Below are positions 43,046-51,864 of a stretch of DNA of 54,751 nucleotides, piece after piece. The stretch is from NCBI RefSeq assembly GCF_001870785.1, contig NZ_MOLV01000008.1, positions 1 through 54,751 of the forward strand, written 5' to 3'. The notes under the pieces were generated by a model, which did not search any database, was not told the origin of the DNA, and worked only from the letters and a program-made list of their open reading frames with translations. Every line of letters starts with the position of its first letter. The stretch's first letter is position 1. The DNA is from Exiguobacterium sp. KRL4. GTDB taxonomy: Bacteria > Bacillota > Bacilli > Exiguobacteriales > Exiguobacteriaceae. A program made the position numbers and the translations under genes.

Positions 43046-45871
43046 TTATTCGGTATAACGAAGAGACTGGAAAAAACGTAAAACCAGTTCAGCTTCTTGG
43101 ACCGTTGCATATTTTCCGACATATTGTCCCTGTTCGATGGCGATGATGGACAAGGTACAGGAGACCATCTGATTCCCTTCGGTGAGCCGTACTTCAAACG
43201 TCGCGGTCTGTAACGGCAGTGGCGTTTTCGTCGTGAAGTAGAGATGACGGGTACTTGTCCGGTGCGCCTGAATGTTTGAAAAACTAAAATCAAGGGCTTG
43301 ATTCTGATGTTTCAGCATCTTGATTTTTCCTGGGACGGAGAAACTCGGAACGGTATCGGACGCAAGGGAACAGGCTTCAATCGGATACAACACTTCCCGT
43401 AAGAGGAAACTTTCCATGACCTCTGCCGACACCGGTCTACTGAATAAATAACCTTGGATATTCGGACAGTTCAAGGACCGGAACATCTCGAGTTGTTGTA
43501 AGGTTTCGATGCCTTCCGCGATGACGGCTAGATTAAACTCTGTCGCCATGTAAAGAATACTTTTGACGATGGCTTGCGCTTTTCGATCCTCCGCGATATG
43601 CGTCGCAAATTGCCGATCAATCTTGACGACGTTGATCGGATAACGTTGCAAGTAGACCATCGAGGAGTATCCTTTTCCAAAGTCGTCGAGAGCAATCCGA
43701 ACACCAAGCTGACTTAAGTGTTCGAGGGTCCGACTGATGTTCGGGTCATCCATGATCAAGGCGGCTTCCGTGATTTCAAGTTCAAGCAGATCGGCCGACA
43801 GCTTGTACGTGGTCAGAGCTTGTTCGATTTGATGCTCGAACCCGGGGATCAAAAACCGTTTTGGGGAGACATTGACGGAAATCGGAACAAGTTCAGCACC
43901 GGCACGGGACCAGTTGACCATCGCCTGACAAGCCGTCTCGACGACCCAGTCGCCAATCGCGATATGCAGTGCACTTTCTTCTGCCAGTGGAATGAAATCA
44001 TTTGGTGGAATCCGTCCCCATTCCGGGTGTTGCCACCGGATTAACGCTTCAAGACCAATGATTTTCCCAGTCCAGCTATCGACTTTCGGTTGGTACTCGA
44101 GAAACAGTTGATTCCGCTCAATCGCGTAATGCAAATCTTGTTCGAGCCGGTAACGGCGGTAGTAATCGATATCGAGATTGGACGCATAATGATGGACGGC
44201 ACTATGGTCTTCCCGGCGCGAACGCCGCAGTGCCGTATACGAATGTTTCATCAGTTCAATCGGATCATGACTATCATCCGGAAAACGGCTGATCCCGATC
44301 GAGACCCGGGCAAACAAGGCGTACGGTTCAATCAGAATCGGTGCAGCAGATAACGTGAGTAAGGCTTCAGCACACGATGTGACGTCTTGCTTGAAGCAGG
44401 ACGGAATGAGCATCGCGTATTCATCACCACCGAGATGACCAAAAAAGACTTCATCCGGTTTTGATGTGTAGAGAAGAGCACTCGTCGCTTGAATCCACTG
44501 ATCACCGGACGCATGACCAAAGGCATTGTTGATTTCAGAAATCCGGTTAAATGAAATCGATAAAATCGAGAAGGTGGTATTCGTTTGCATCCAGTCCTTG
44601 ATGGTTTCAGTTAATGAGATCCGGTTCGGCAAACCGGTGACGGAATCGTGCATCGCGAGTTGCTGCAACCGTTCTTCATATTCTTTTTGTAACGTGATGT
44701 CATGCATGATGCTGTTCGTATAAGCAATCGATCCATCGAGCTGGAAGACAGGGATTTGTTGATCCTCGATCCACTTGCAACGGCCGTCCGGGAAAAGAAG
44801 ACGGTATTGAATCGTACTTGATTTTCCGGAAGTCAGGCGACGAATGAATTGCTTCATCGCCGGTACATCGCGTGGGTCAAGGCGTTCAAATAACCATTCT
44901 TCACTAAGCACTAAATCTTCCGGGAGCTCCTCGAAGATTTGAAAAAACCCTTTTGAGTGAAACAGGAGACGTCCAGTCGATAAATCGATTTGCGAAATTG
45001 CTGCATCGAGGGCCTCATAGATTTCACGCGTCTGTTCACGTTCGAGTGTCAGTTGGCGACGGGCTTCGCTGACTTCCGATAAATCGTATAGGATAAGTGA
45101 AATCAGGCCACTTTGATCGTCGCGTCGTAAAGCTTTTAAGCGTAACAACTGGTATTGGTGATTGGCATTCAGAACCGATACTTCCTGTTCGAACGTCTCG
45201 ATTTCTCCGTCGAGGAGTCGGATCACCTGAAAACGAAGTGGGTCGAAGTCACGCGGGTGAATTCGCTTGTGCAATTGTTCGTTTGAAAGTTCTTTCAGTT
45301 GTTCCGGACCCAGACCCAGGTAGTTGATCAACGAGGGAGAGTACTCAATCGTTCGGGCCTGTGGATCATAATGAAACACAACGAGTTCCGGAATCTGTTC
45401 CGTCAATTCGAGTTGGGACCGAATCTGGACGACATCTTCTTCGAGTTGCTTTTCACGTGTGATGTCTCGTGCAATCCCGTATACACCAACGACCTGACCC
45501 TCTTGTTCGATCGGCATGTTGGTGATTTTTAACGTCAGCCGATGCTGATCAATATGTAATCCTTGGGCCGTATAATGAACGGTTTCGCCGGCAAGTGCAC
45601 GTTCAAAAAAGGTGGTCACGGAATCATTTTGTTCCGGTGGGCTAAAGACGGCGAAATGGTTATATAAAGTATCTTCAGAATAACCCAGCATCCGAGGAAG
45701 GTTCTCGTTAAAATAGACGATTTCACCAAGGTGATTAAAGAAAAAGACGGCATCCGTACTTTGTTGAAAAAAAGGTTCCACGCGTTCCGGATGGGACAGT
45801 TCGAGCCCGCCGATCAACAGAGGGGATGTAGATGAACGACTCAGCCGTTGCATCGCGTCGAAAAAAGTCAT
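43046..45871 (-). CDS. PAS-PAS-PAS-GGDEF-EAL cyclic di-GMP protein with extra C-terminal domain
   Basis: 941 residues, no membrane helix. Three PAS domains (about 25-140, 150-270 and 280-400), a GGDEF domain (about 410-570) with the active-site loop HLGGDEYAM, and an EAL domain (about 585-825) with EALIRWQ, LDDFGKGYSSM, KIDRQF and AEGIET, so the phosphodiesterase half looks intact. The cyclase loop is GGDEY instead of GGDEF, and no RxxD inhibitory site is seen before it. The last 110 residues (FSFSNIQAHRTSTRHLYF ...) form a beta-rich domain of unclear family, perhaps PilZ-like without the RxxxR motif. ATG at 45871 behind GTGAGGAGA. It probably lowers c-di-GMP in response to a PAS signal. Confidence 0.9.
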   Translation of the reverse strand: MTFFDAMQRLSRSSTSPLLIGGLELSHPERVEPFFQQSTDAVFFFNHLGEIVYFNENLPRMLGYSEDTLYNHFAVFSPPEQNDSVTTFFERALAGETVHYTAQGLHIDQHRLTLKITNMPIEQEGQVVGVYGIARDITREKQLEEDVVQIRSQLELTEQIPELVVFHYDPQARTIEYSPSLINYLGLGPEQLKELSNEQLHKRIHPRDFDPLRFQVIRLLDGEIETFEQEVSVLNANHQYQLLRLKALRRDDQSGLISLILYDLSEVSEARRQLTLEREQTREIYEALDAAISQIDLSTGRLLFHSKGFFQIFEELPEDLVLSEEWLFERLDPRDVPAMKQFIRRLTSGKSSTIQYRLLFPDGRCKWIEDQQIPVFQLDGSIAYTNSIMHDITLQKEYEERLQQLAMHDSVTGLPNRISLTETIKDWMQTNTTFSILSISFNRISEINNAFGHASGDQWIQATSALLYTSKPDEVFFGHLGGDEYAMLIPSCFKQDVTSCAEALLTLSAAPILIEPYALFARVSIGISRFPDDSHDPIELMKHSYTALRRSRREDHSAVHHYASNLDIDYYRRYRLEQDLHYAIERNQLFLEYQPKVDSWTGKIIGLEALIRWQHPEWGRIPPNDFIPLAEESALHIAIGDWVVETACQAMVNWSRAGAELVPISVNVSPKRFLIPGFEHQIEQALTTYKLSADLLELEITEAALIMDDPNISRTLEHLSQLGVRIALDDFGKGYSSMVYLQRYPINVVKIDRQFATHIAEDRKAQAIVKSILYMATEFNLAVIAEGIETLQQLEMFRSLNCPNIQGYLFSRPVSAEVMESFLLREVLYPIEACSLASDTVPSFSVPGKIKMLKHQNQALDFSFSNIQAHRTSTRHLYFTTKTPLPLQTATFEVRLTEGNQMVSCTLSIIAIEQGQYVGKYATVQEAELVLRFFQSLRYTE

Positions 45872-46021
45872 AGACAAATCTCCTCACTAGAAATTTTAAT
45901 TCTCTTTCTAGTATCGGAGTAAGTGAGCCTCAATTGCAATCAAAGTTCAAAGAATAGACTTTTTTTTCAAAAAAAGCGAATCATTTTTTGGAGAATAGGG
46001 AGGGGTATGATGAAACAGGGG

Positions 46022-46115
46022 CGAGTACCGGAAAATCAGAGAGGTGAGCCTGCTTTCATGCGCTTCCTTTTCCCGTAGAAGCCGAGCTGCGAACGCAGGC
46101 TCAATCGTCCGGTTC
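46022..46115. repeat. Partial copy of an intergenic repeat
   Basis: Contains GAGCCTGC...GCAGGCTC arms (around 46036-46043 and 46095-46102) and the 16-base string CTTCCTTTTCCCGTAG (46063-46078), identical to 51690-51705 in the repeat between the GNAT and membrane protein genes. Looks like a shortened or diverged member of the same family. Confidence 0.5.
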
Positions 46116-46149
46116 GTTTCGTAAAACAGAAAAGGAAATAGAGAAAGAC

Positions 46150-46198
46150 AAAAAGACAAACCTCACCAACATCCACATGTGTGAAAGGTGATGAGGTT
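46150..46198 (-). terminator. Terminator of the three-repeat exported protein gene
   Basis: Minus strand: AACCTCATCACC pairs with GGTGAGGTT (bulged), followed by TGTCTTTTTG. Confidence 0.65.
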
Positions 46199-46220
46199 CA
46201 TCTGTGTTTGGAGATATTGA

Positions 46221-47351
46221 TTAGATGGCGAGATCGACAGATGTGGCACTTGCGTTTGGATCCGTATCAGTTGTAGGGGCATCATTCATCCCGTGATGAC
46301 GTCCTGGTCCGTGTCCACCACGTGGACCTTGTTGCAAGTCATCGTAACTTGGGACTTCATCTGCCCGTTCCTGCATCCGTTCCTTGATTGCCGTCGCTTG
46401 TTTTTTGGTAATGGCACCACTTTTGACTTTGGCATCGATGGCTTTCGTTTGTTCCGCGAGCACCACTTCTTCAAACTTATCGAAGGATACGTCATTTGCT
46501 TTTGCAAATTCCGGTAACGATTGATCGGCGGCTTTGAATTTCGTTTCGTCGAGGTTCAGTCGTTTCAAGATGGCAGATGTCGTGTCACCGAATACATCGT
46601 GTCCTGATCGCACGTGTTCGCCTGGTTCATGCTGACCACGTTCCGGTAAATCGTCGTAACTGTTTGCATCCGAGAATTGTTCCGTCAGACGGGCTTTGAT
46701 GTCCGTTGCTTGTTTTTTCGTCATTTTACCGTCTTTGACGAATTGATCGAGTTGTGTCGTCTGGGCAGCGAGCAACGCTTTTTTGTAGTCGGCGAACTTG
46801 ATCGATTGTGCCTTCGCATAGGCAGCGAGTGATTGATTGGCGGCATCAAACTTGTCTTGGCTCAGTCCAAGGGCTTTTAAGACGTCAGCAATCAAGGATT
46901 CGTTAAAGAAACCGCCTTTGTCACCGTGATGTCCTTTAGGCATTTGCTCTTTTAGCTCGGCGTAGCTTGAAACGCCACTAAAGCGTTCCGTATGTCGTTT
47001 TAGCATATCTGCTGCCTGGGACTTCGTTAAGTCCCCTGATTTGACGAGGGAAGCAAGTTGTTCTTTTGCAGCAGCGAGTTCTGCTGCCTTGTAGTCTTTA
47101 AATGAGATGCCTTTTTGTTTCGCAAGATCGGCGATCGATAAGCCTTTTTCCCGAGCCGCCTCGGCTTGTGCTTGAGTCAGATTAAGTTTTTTGAGAAGTA
47201 AGGTGAAGTCAAGTTTTTTCATGCCTTCGAAGTGATGGCGTTCTGATTTTGTTGCCGTATCGCTGTCGTTGGTTGCGGCGTAAGCAGAAGCTCCTCCAAC
47301 TGTTAAGGCGCTGATGGTCAATGCGGTGATCCATTGTTTTTTGAATTTCAT
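46221..47351 (-). CDS. Exported three-repeat protein with His/Gly-rich linkers
   Basis: 376 residues. Signal peptide at about 1-26 (ITALTISALTVGGASAYA). Three homologous helical repeats of about 100 residues (45-145, 146-250, 251-355), each with LKxLNL(T/S/D)xxxF...SFxxY, an A-rich helix, then (S/D)GxxTKxQAxxIKxRxxExF and SYDDL. Linkers are rich in His and Gly (KGHHGDKGG, GQHEPGEH, HGPGRHHG). The TKKQA part recalls DUF2680/YckD-type proteins. No anchor: probably released or held in the wall. Divergent from a two-component system with a shared repeated operator, so likely its target or modulator. ATG after GAAAGGAGTG. Confidence 0.8.
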   Translation of the reverse strand: MKFKKQWITALTISALTVGGASAYAATNDSDTATKSERHHFEGMKKLDFTLLLKKLNLTQAQAEAAREKGLSIADLAKQKGISFKDYKAAELAAAKEQLASLVKSGDLTKSQAADMLKRHTERFSGVSSYAELKEQMPKGHHGDKGGFFNESLIADVLKALGLSQDKFDAANQSLAAYAKAQSIKFADYKKALLAAQTTQLDQFVKDGKMTKKQATDIKARLTEQFSDANSYDDLPERGQHEPGEHVRSGHDVFGDTTSAILKRLNLDETKFKAADQSLPEFAKANDVSFDKFEEVVLAEQTKAIDAKVKSGAITKKQATAIKERMQERADEVPSYDDLQQGPRGGHGPGRHHGMNDAPTTDTDPNASATSVDLAI

Positions 47352-47395
47352 GGGTGATCACTCCTTTCATCCTTTATGTTAGCGGGTGTCCGGAC

Positions 47396-47439
47396 GGAAG
47401 TTGTGAGGAAGTTGCAAAGAAATCGCGAAGAAACGCTAA
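47396..47439. promoter_or_regulatory. Four 11-bp direct repeats, probable response-regulator operator
   Basis: Consecutive units GGAAGTTGTGA (47396), GGAAGTTGCAA (47407), AGAAATCGCGA (47418), AGAAACGCTAA (47429), consensus RGAARYYGCRA, each exactly one 11-bp step. Direct repeats at 11 bp are the binding pattern of OmpR/PhoB-type regulators, and one is encoded 42 bases to the right. A -10-like TAACAT for the minus gene (47376-47381) lies 14 bp from the array, so the array covers that -35. Confidence 0.65.
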
Positions 47440-47480
47440 CCGGCTAAAAAAGGCGGTACACTACAGATGGAGGGATGAAG

Positions 47481-48140
47481 ATGAAGATTTTAGTGATTGA
47501 GGATGAACTGAAATTGGCTCAGGTCACGGAACGATTCTTGCGCCATCATGGTTACACGGTGACACTTGCCGAATCGCTACAAGGGGCCAAAATACATTTG
47601 ATGGGCGAGACGTTTGACGCCGTACTGGTTGACGTCCGTCTACCTGATGGAGACGGTTGGTCGCTCGTCCCATCGATCAAGTCAAATCATCCGGCACCCA
47701 TCGTCTTCATGCTGACGTCACGCGGGGAAGCAGACGACCGGGTGTTTGGACTCGAACTGGGTGCCGATGATTATCTCGTCAAACCGGTCGTCTTAAAGGA
47801 ATTGATCATTCGGCTTGAACGGGCGTTAAAACAACGGTTATCCGCCGGACGGCAGCTGGGAGATGTGACGATTGACGAAAAGGCCCGCCGTGTCAAAAGT
47901 GGACCGGAGACGATTAGTCTGGCGAAGATGGAGTTCGAACTGTTGATCTATTTCTTTGAGCACCTCGGAGAAGCGCTCAGCCGTGACCAAATCCTGGACG
48001 AGGTCTGGGGCTACACGTTCGGCGGGGATACGCGGACCGTCGATACCCACGTCAAACAGTTGCGTGATAAACTACCGACCATTAAACAACAGTTGAAGAC
48101 AGTCCATCGGGTCGGGTACCGGTTGGAGGCAATCGAATGA
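47481..48140 (+). CDS. OmpR-family response regulator
   Basis: 219 residues: receiver with Glu7/Asp8, phospho-acceptor Asp51 (AVLVDVRLP) and Lys101 (YLVKPV), followed by a winged helix with LAKMEFELLIYFFEH and DTRTVDTHVKQLRDKL. Two ATG codons are six bases apart; the second, 47481, is chosen since GGAGGG lies at proper distance from it and directly against the first. Overlaps the kinase gene by ATGA. Probably binds the 11-bp repeats just upstream and regulates itself. Confidence 0.92.
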   Translation: MKILVIEDELKLAQVTERFLRHHGYTVTLAESLQGAKIHLMGETFDAVLVDVRLPDGDGWSLVPSIKSNHPAPIVFMLTSRGEADDRVFGLELGADDYLVKPVVLKELIIRLERALKQRLSAGRQLGDVTIDEKARRVKSGPETISLAKMEFELLIYFFEHLGEALSRDQILDEVWGYTFGGDTRTVDTHVKQLRDKLPTIKQQLKTVHRVGYRLEAIE

Positions 48141-49399
48141 GCAAGTTGATGCGGAAGTTCTTACTCGCCGTCATCGCCCCGTTATTGATCATGGGGATCC
48201 TCAGCTTTGGTTTGACGGCGTTCCTCGTCAACCGTTTTGCGGAGGACGAACGATACAGTCAACTGGAACGGGAAGCCAACATCATCAAAGAAGCACTCGC
48301 TGAGAATCGCCCCGTCCCACGCGAAATCCAAGGATTCATGACGAAAGACGGCGTGACGGAACGAATTGACGGTCGGGGACGACAATTCGTCGAGTTACCG
48401 ATTTTAGAGGACCTGCAACAGAAGGACCGCATCGAAGTCCAAGGAAATCGTCTGTTGACGTATCAGCTGACGAGTGGGGAGACGGTCATCACGACGATCC
48501 GTGAAGCCCCACTTGCGAGTAGTGCACTTGACGGCGTGTATCTCGCGATTGGAGTCGCTTTATTCGTGACGTTACTGCTGGCGGCAGGACTTGCCTACTA
48601 TATGGGACGACAGTTCATCCGTCCGATCATCGAGTTGCGCGGAGTCGCCAAACAGATTGGCGACGGACGAAAAGATGTCACCTTGCCGGTCCGACCAAAC
48701 GATGAAGTTGGGGAACTGATCAATGCCGTGGACGAGATGCAGGAACAACTCGTACAAAAAGATGTCCTGCAGAAATCGTTCATCGCCGGAATCACCCATG
48801 ATTTGCGGACACCACTCGCCATCATCCGCAACGAGACGGAAGCACTCGCGGCAGGAGTGATCCCGGTCGAAGAATTACCGGAAGTGACGGACAGTATCAT
48901 CGAGGAGGCGGACCGGTTGGGTCTGTTGATTGACGAAACACTGGTCTACTCGAAACTTGCCGGGGGGATGATGCCGCTCGACCAATCGGAAGTTGCCCTT
49001 GATTCGCTTGTGCAGGAGACGGTCGAACGCCTTCGGTCGACGTTCAGCAAAGACCAGGTCATATTGACCGTCGAGACAGAACCGGTCCGTCTTGTGGTCG
49101 ATCGCCGGATGTTCGAACGCGTCCTCGTTAATTTTTTGATGAATGCGCAGGTCGCAACACCAAATGGCAGTGAAGTCCGGGTCCAGTTGACACCAATGGA
49201 ACTGACGGTCGAAGACGCGGGAAGTGGTGTCGCGGAAGCGGACCGGGCAACGATTTGGGATCTCTATGTCAAACAGACCGGAGGATCCGGGCACGGTCTT
49301 GGTCTTGCGATCAGTCGACTGATTCTGGATAGTCATGGACTTGAATATGGGGTTCGTGACAGTTCGCTTAAGGGAGCCTGCTTTTATATTCGATTCTGA
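48137..49399 (+). CDS. Membrane sensor histidine kinase with HAMP domain
   Basis: 420 residues. Helix 1 at about 8-32, an outer sensor segment of about 100 residues (33-132), helix 2 at 134-156, HAMP (157-208), His221 in ITHDLRTPLAI, N box NFLMNAQVA, G1 EDAGSGVAE and G2 GHGLGLAIS. The outer segment matches no family I recognise. Partner of the preceding regulator. The ligand could be an envelope condition or the neighbouring exported repeat protein. Confidence 0.92.
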   Translation: MSKLMRKFLLAVIAPLLIMGILSFGLTAFLVNRFAEDERYSQLEREANIIKEALAENRPVPREIQGFMTKDGVTERIDGRGRQFVELPILEDLQQKDRIEVQGNRLLTYQLTSGETVITTIREAPLASSALDGVYLAIGVALFVTLLLAAGLAYYMGRQFIRPIIELRGVAKQIGDGRKDVTLPVRPNDEVGELINAVDEMQEQLVQKDVLQKSFIAGITHDLRTPLAIIRNETEALAAGVIPVEELPEVTDSIIEEADRLGLLIDETLVYSKLAGGMMPLDQSEVALDSLVQETVERLRSTFSKDQVILTVETEPVRLVVDRRMFERVLVNFLMNAQVATPNGSEVRVQLTPMELTVEDAGSGVAEADRATIWDLYVKQTGGSGHGLGLAISRLILDSHGLEYGVRDSSLKGACFYIRF

Positions 49400-49419
49400 G
49401 AAGAACGGATCATATGAAA

Positions 49420-49462
49420 AAACGTCTCGCCCTTCATCAACTAGATGAGGAGCGAGACGTTT
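49420..49462. terminator. Bidirectional terminator
   Basis: AAACGTCTCGC pairs with GCGAGACGTTT, with an inner CTTCATC/GATGAGG stem; A-run at left, T at right. Ends the kinase gene and the converging 49465 gene. Confidence 0.88.
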
Positions 49463-49464
49463 AC

Positions 49465-49968
49465 TTATTCGGAATCGTTTGCTTGGACGAGGCTTGGTTT
49501 GACGAGTGTATAGAATTCATCACTCATCCCGACACGGCTGTCCATCTGGCAAGCGAGTTCGAGTGTTTCCTGGTAGAATTTCGCAACTAAGCCATGGTTT
49601 TTGATGTGCATGTCTTTCATTGCTTTTTCAACACCGAGGACGACTTTTGCGATTTGGTCATCGGCGTCATTGCGAACAGGGACGACGTTTTCCGGCAAAT
49701 CAACTTCTTTGTCGTGTCCGTTGAAGCGGAACGAGGCGCCGAATCCGAGGTGCTCGAGGAAGAAGTGTGGTAACAATTTACCGGCAAAGAACTGGTGCCA
49801 CTCGCTTTCTTTCATCGTATTCATATCGCGTTTGAAAGAAGTAGTCGCGAGTGCGTAGCGGTCATGTGTATCTTTCATGAACTTCTCGAGGATTGGTACC
49901 TGCATCGCAAACGAATTCTTCAGCAGATTATCGAGCTGTTCTTGCGTTAATTGTTCTTGTTCAGCCAT
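49465..49968 (-). CDS. Conserved-looking soluble protein of unknown function
   Basis: 167 residues, no signal peptide or membrane helix, mainly helical (EQLTQEQLDNLLKNSFAMQVPILEK; VVLGVEKAMKDMH). Not recognised. Start MAEQEQL at 49968 preferred to an ORF extension of 20 codons because of GGGGTT upstream and a typical soluble N-terminus; either remains possible. Single gene. Confidence 0.65.
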   Translation of the reverse strand: MAEQEQLTQEQLDNLLKNSFAMQVPILEKFMKDTHDRYALATTSFKRDMNTMKESEWHQFFAGKLLPHFFLEHLGFGASFRFNGHDKEVDLPENVVPVRNDADDQIAKVVLGVEKAMKDMHIKNHGLVAKFYQETLELACQMDSRVGMSDEFYTLVKPSLVQANDSE

Positions 49969-50105
49969 CAGTTTAACCCCATTTCGTTTCGTTACTTCTA
50001 TCGTAAGAAATTTAGACAATTCCGTCAAATTTTTTTCAAGAATAGAGTTTACCTATTTCACAAAAGGGAATTTAACTATTATCGAAGAGTTGAGGGGGAG
50101 TTAGC

Positions 50106-50588
50106 ATGAAACGACTAGCAATGACAGGGGTATTAATCGGGGCATGTCTAATTCCGGTGACAGCTTTCGGCGCAAGTAACGTGACGTACAACACAGGAAC
50201 GATTCAAAACAAAGACTTTGGTTACTCGGTCAAAGCGACGACAGCCTTGCAGACAGCGATCAAGCAGGATAAGGTCGATTTTGTCAAAAACAAAACCGTC
50301 AAGACGAAATACGGCACCGTCACACGAAGCGGGACGTTTTCGCTCTATTATAAAGTGAAGGGCAAAGACCAATTGCTCGTCAACTTGAACTTTGAACCGA
50401 AAAAGTTATCAAAAAAACAATTTGAAAAACAAGTCGGATTCGGAACGTACCTCGGAATCAAAGGCAACAAAACGTATTATTACGTCCAGCCGACAGAAGC
50501 CGTCAAAGGCGCAGTCGGTAAAGAAAAAATCGCCAATTTGATCACAAATGATGTCCCGGCGATGATGGAAACATTTAAATTAAAATAA
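50106..50588 (+). CDS. Secreted protein of unknown function
   Basis: 160 residues with a clear signal peptide (MKRLAMTGVLIGACLIPVTAFG then A-S). The mature part is small, basic and strand-rich (VTYNTGTIQNKDFGYSV; FSLYYKVKGKDQLLVNLNF; YLGIKGNKTYYYVQP). No cysteine after the signal, so not a lipoprotein. Preceded by GAGGGGGAG. Divergent from the unknown gene at 49465. Family not recognised. Confidence 0.72.
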   Translation: MKRLAMTGVLIGACLIPVTAFGASNVTYNTGTIQNKDFGYSVKATTALQTAIKQDKVDFVKNKTVKTKYGTVTRSGTFSLYYKVKGKDQLLVNLNFEPKKLSKKQFEKQVGFGTYLGIKGNKTYYYVQPTEAVKGAVGKEKIANLITNDVPAMMETFKLK

Positions 50589-50665
50589 GTAAACTGCAAG
50601 GAGCACCAGCTTTTGCTAGTGCTTCTTTTGATGGTTCGATATAGTAAAGGTTGAGGTGAAGTGAA

Positions 50666-51496
50666 ATGGAATGGACAGTAACAGAAGTCAAACAAACGAC
50701 AGAAGTTTTACAACTTGAGAAATGTGTTAACGATCACGATGGCATCGAATTAAAGGTAGCAGCGGATTGGGTCGGACAAAACGATTTCGCAATCTATGAT
50801 GATACAAAATTGATTGGCTATCTCCAAGCATTTGCCTACTTACCGACGGAATGGGAAATCAATGTCTTCGTCGATCCGGATTACCGGAAACAAGGTGTCT
50901 TCAAGACGCTTGTCGAAGCGGCAAAAGAAGCAGCTCGTCCGCAAGGGGTCGAAGCGTTTACGTTTGTCATTGATGATGAAAGTAAGTCCGGACAGGCCGT
51001 CCTCGGTCAACTTGGTGCCGAATACCGGATGACGGAATACAACATGGTGCTCAAGAAAGCACAATTGTTCTTAAAAGCCGATCCGGATTTTGAACTGCGG
51101 GAAGCAACAAAAGACGATCGTCCGTTCATCGTTGAGACGCTTGGATCGTCATTTGGCAACACGGCAGACGAAGCAGAATCGATTTATCAAGCCATCGAGT
51201 CGGACGATCGTGTCACGTTCATCGGTGTCGCAAACGGCAAGCCGGTTGGTGTCATTCGGGCGTACCTCGCATCTGACACACAGGCGAGCATCCATGCGTT
51301 TGCCGTTCGTCCGGAAGCACAGGGTAAAGGGTACGGTAAAAAAATGTTGAAACTGATGGTGCAAGCGATGTTCCGTACTGGTCGGACACAGCTTGAGCTT
51401 GATGTCGAGACAGACAATGCACGTGCGCTTGATCTCTATAAAGAAGCCGGATTCGTTGTCGGACGTGGTTATCAGTTCCACGTGCTTGCGTTATAA
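50666..51496 (+). CDS. Tandem GNAT acetyltransferase
   Basis: 276 residues forming two GNAT domains. First half (1-130): WEINVFVDPDYRKQGVFKTLVEAAKEA with the acetyl-CoA loop RKQGVFK. Second half (140-276): IHAFAVRPEAQGKGYGKKMLKLMVQAM with QGKGYG and closing LDLYKEAGFVVGRGYQF. The second site looks more canonical, so it is probably the catalytic one. ATG behind GAGGTGAAG. Substrate unknown. Confidence 0.9.
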   Translation: MEWTVTEVKQTTEVLQLEKCVNDHDGIELKVAADWVGQNDFAIYDDTKLIGYLQAFAYLPTEWEINVFVDPDYRKQGVFKTLVEAAKEAARPQGVEAFTFVIDDESKSGQAVLGQLGAEYRMTEYNMVLKKAQLFLKADPDFELREATKDDRPFIVETLGSSFGNTADEAESIYQAIESDDRVTFIGVANGKPVGVIRAYLASDTQASIHAFAVRPEAQGKGYGKKMLKLMVQAMFRTGRTQLELDVETDNARALDLYKEAGFVVGRGYQFHVLAL

Positions 51497-51512
51497 GTAG
51501 TCTGGTTGATGA

Positions 51513-51536
51513 AAGTCCACGGAAGTGGGCTTTTTT
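51513..51536 (+). terminator. Terminator after the tandem GNAT gene
   Basis: AAGTCCAC-GGAA-GTGGGCTT followed by T-run. Confidence 0.88.
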
Positions 51537-51570
51537 GTAGAGTTAAAAGACCTTAGGTCTTGCTATTTTT

Positions 51571-51745
51571 TAAAGAAATACGATATCGTTGCCGTTCGTC
51601 CGTTGGCGCGCTTTCCTCAGGCGGAACGCAAGCCGCTGTTATCTTTCAGCCGACCGGGTCTTGCCTGTTCCTGACGGAAAGGACAAGCCCTTCCTTTTCC
51701 CGTAGGAGTCGTGCCCGGACGACGGAAACTTTTCTTAAGAAATCA
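51571..51745. repeat. MITE-like intergenic repeat in a 368-base gap
   Basis: No gene is seen between 51497 and 51864. A palindromic block runs from CGTCCG (51597-51602) to CGGACG (51716-51721), with ends GCGCGCTTTCCTCAGGCGG and CCCGTAGGAGTCGTGCC resembling the intergenic repeats common in Bacillales. It shares a 16-base string with 46063-46078. The block is flanked by a 10-base direct repeat TGCTATTTTT (51561-51570 and 51746-51755), a possible target duplication. The 51756-51864 part holds a TATACT-like -10 and the ribosome site of the next gene. Confidence 0.6.
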
Positions 51746-51864
51746 TGCTATTTTTGATGAGCTCAACAACATGGAAAAACAAGTTCATAATCTAAAAGAA
51801 GTCTGAAACCTTCTCCCGGTTTTGTCGTATACTAAACATATGGAAAAAAAGAGGAGGCGACGTT

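Larger units (their letters stand above)
45872..46220. other. Intergenic region with a repeat remnant
   Basis: 349 bases without a gene. The left part (45880-46000) is A/T-rich and should hold the promoter of the PAS-GGDEF-EAL gene. The middle has a repeat-like block (see 46022-46115). The right end holds the terminator of the repeat-protein gene. Confidence 0.7.

Noticed and set aside
51738-51809. Frame reading ...FDELNNMEKQVHNLKEV stop, as the tail of a broken gene
   Set aside because: Too short and without start or upstream continuation beyond the repeat; could be chance.
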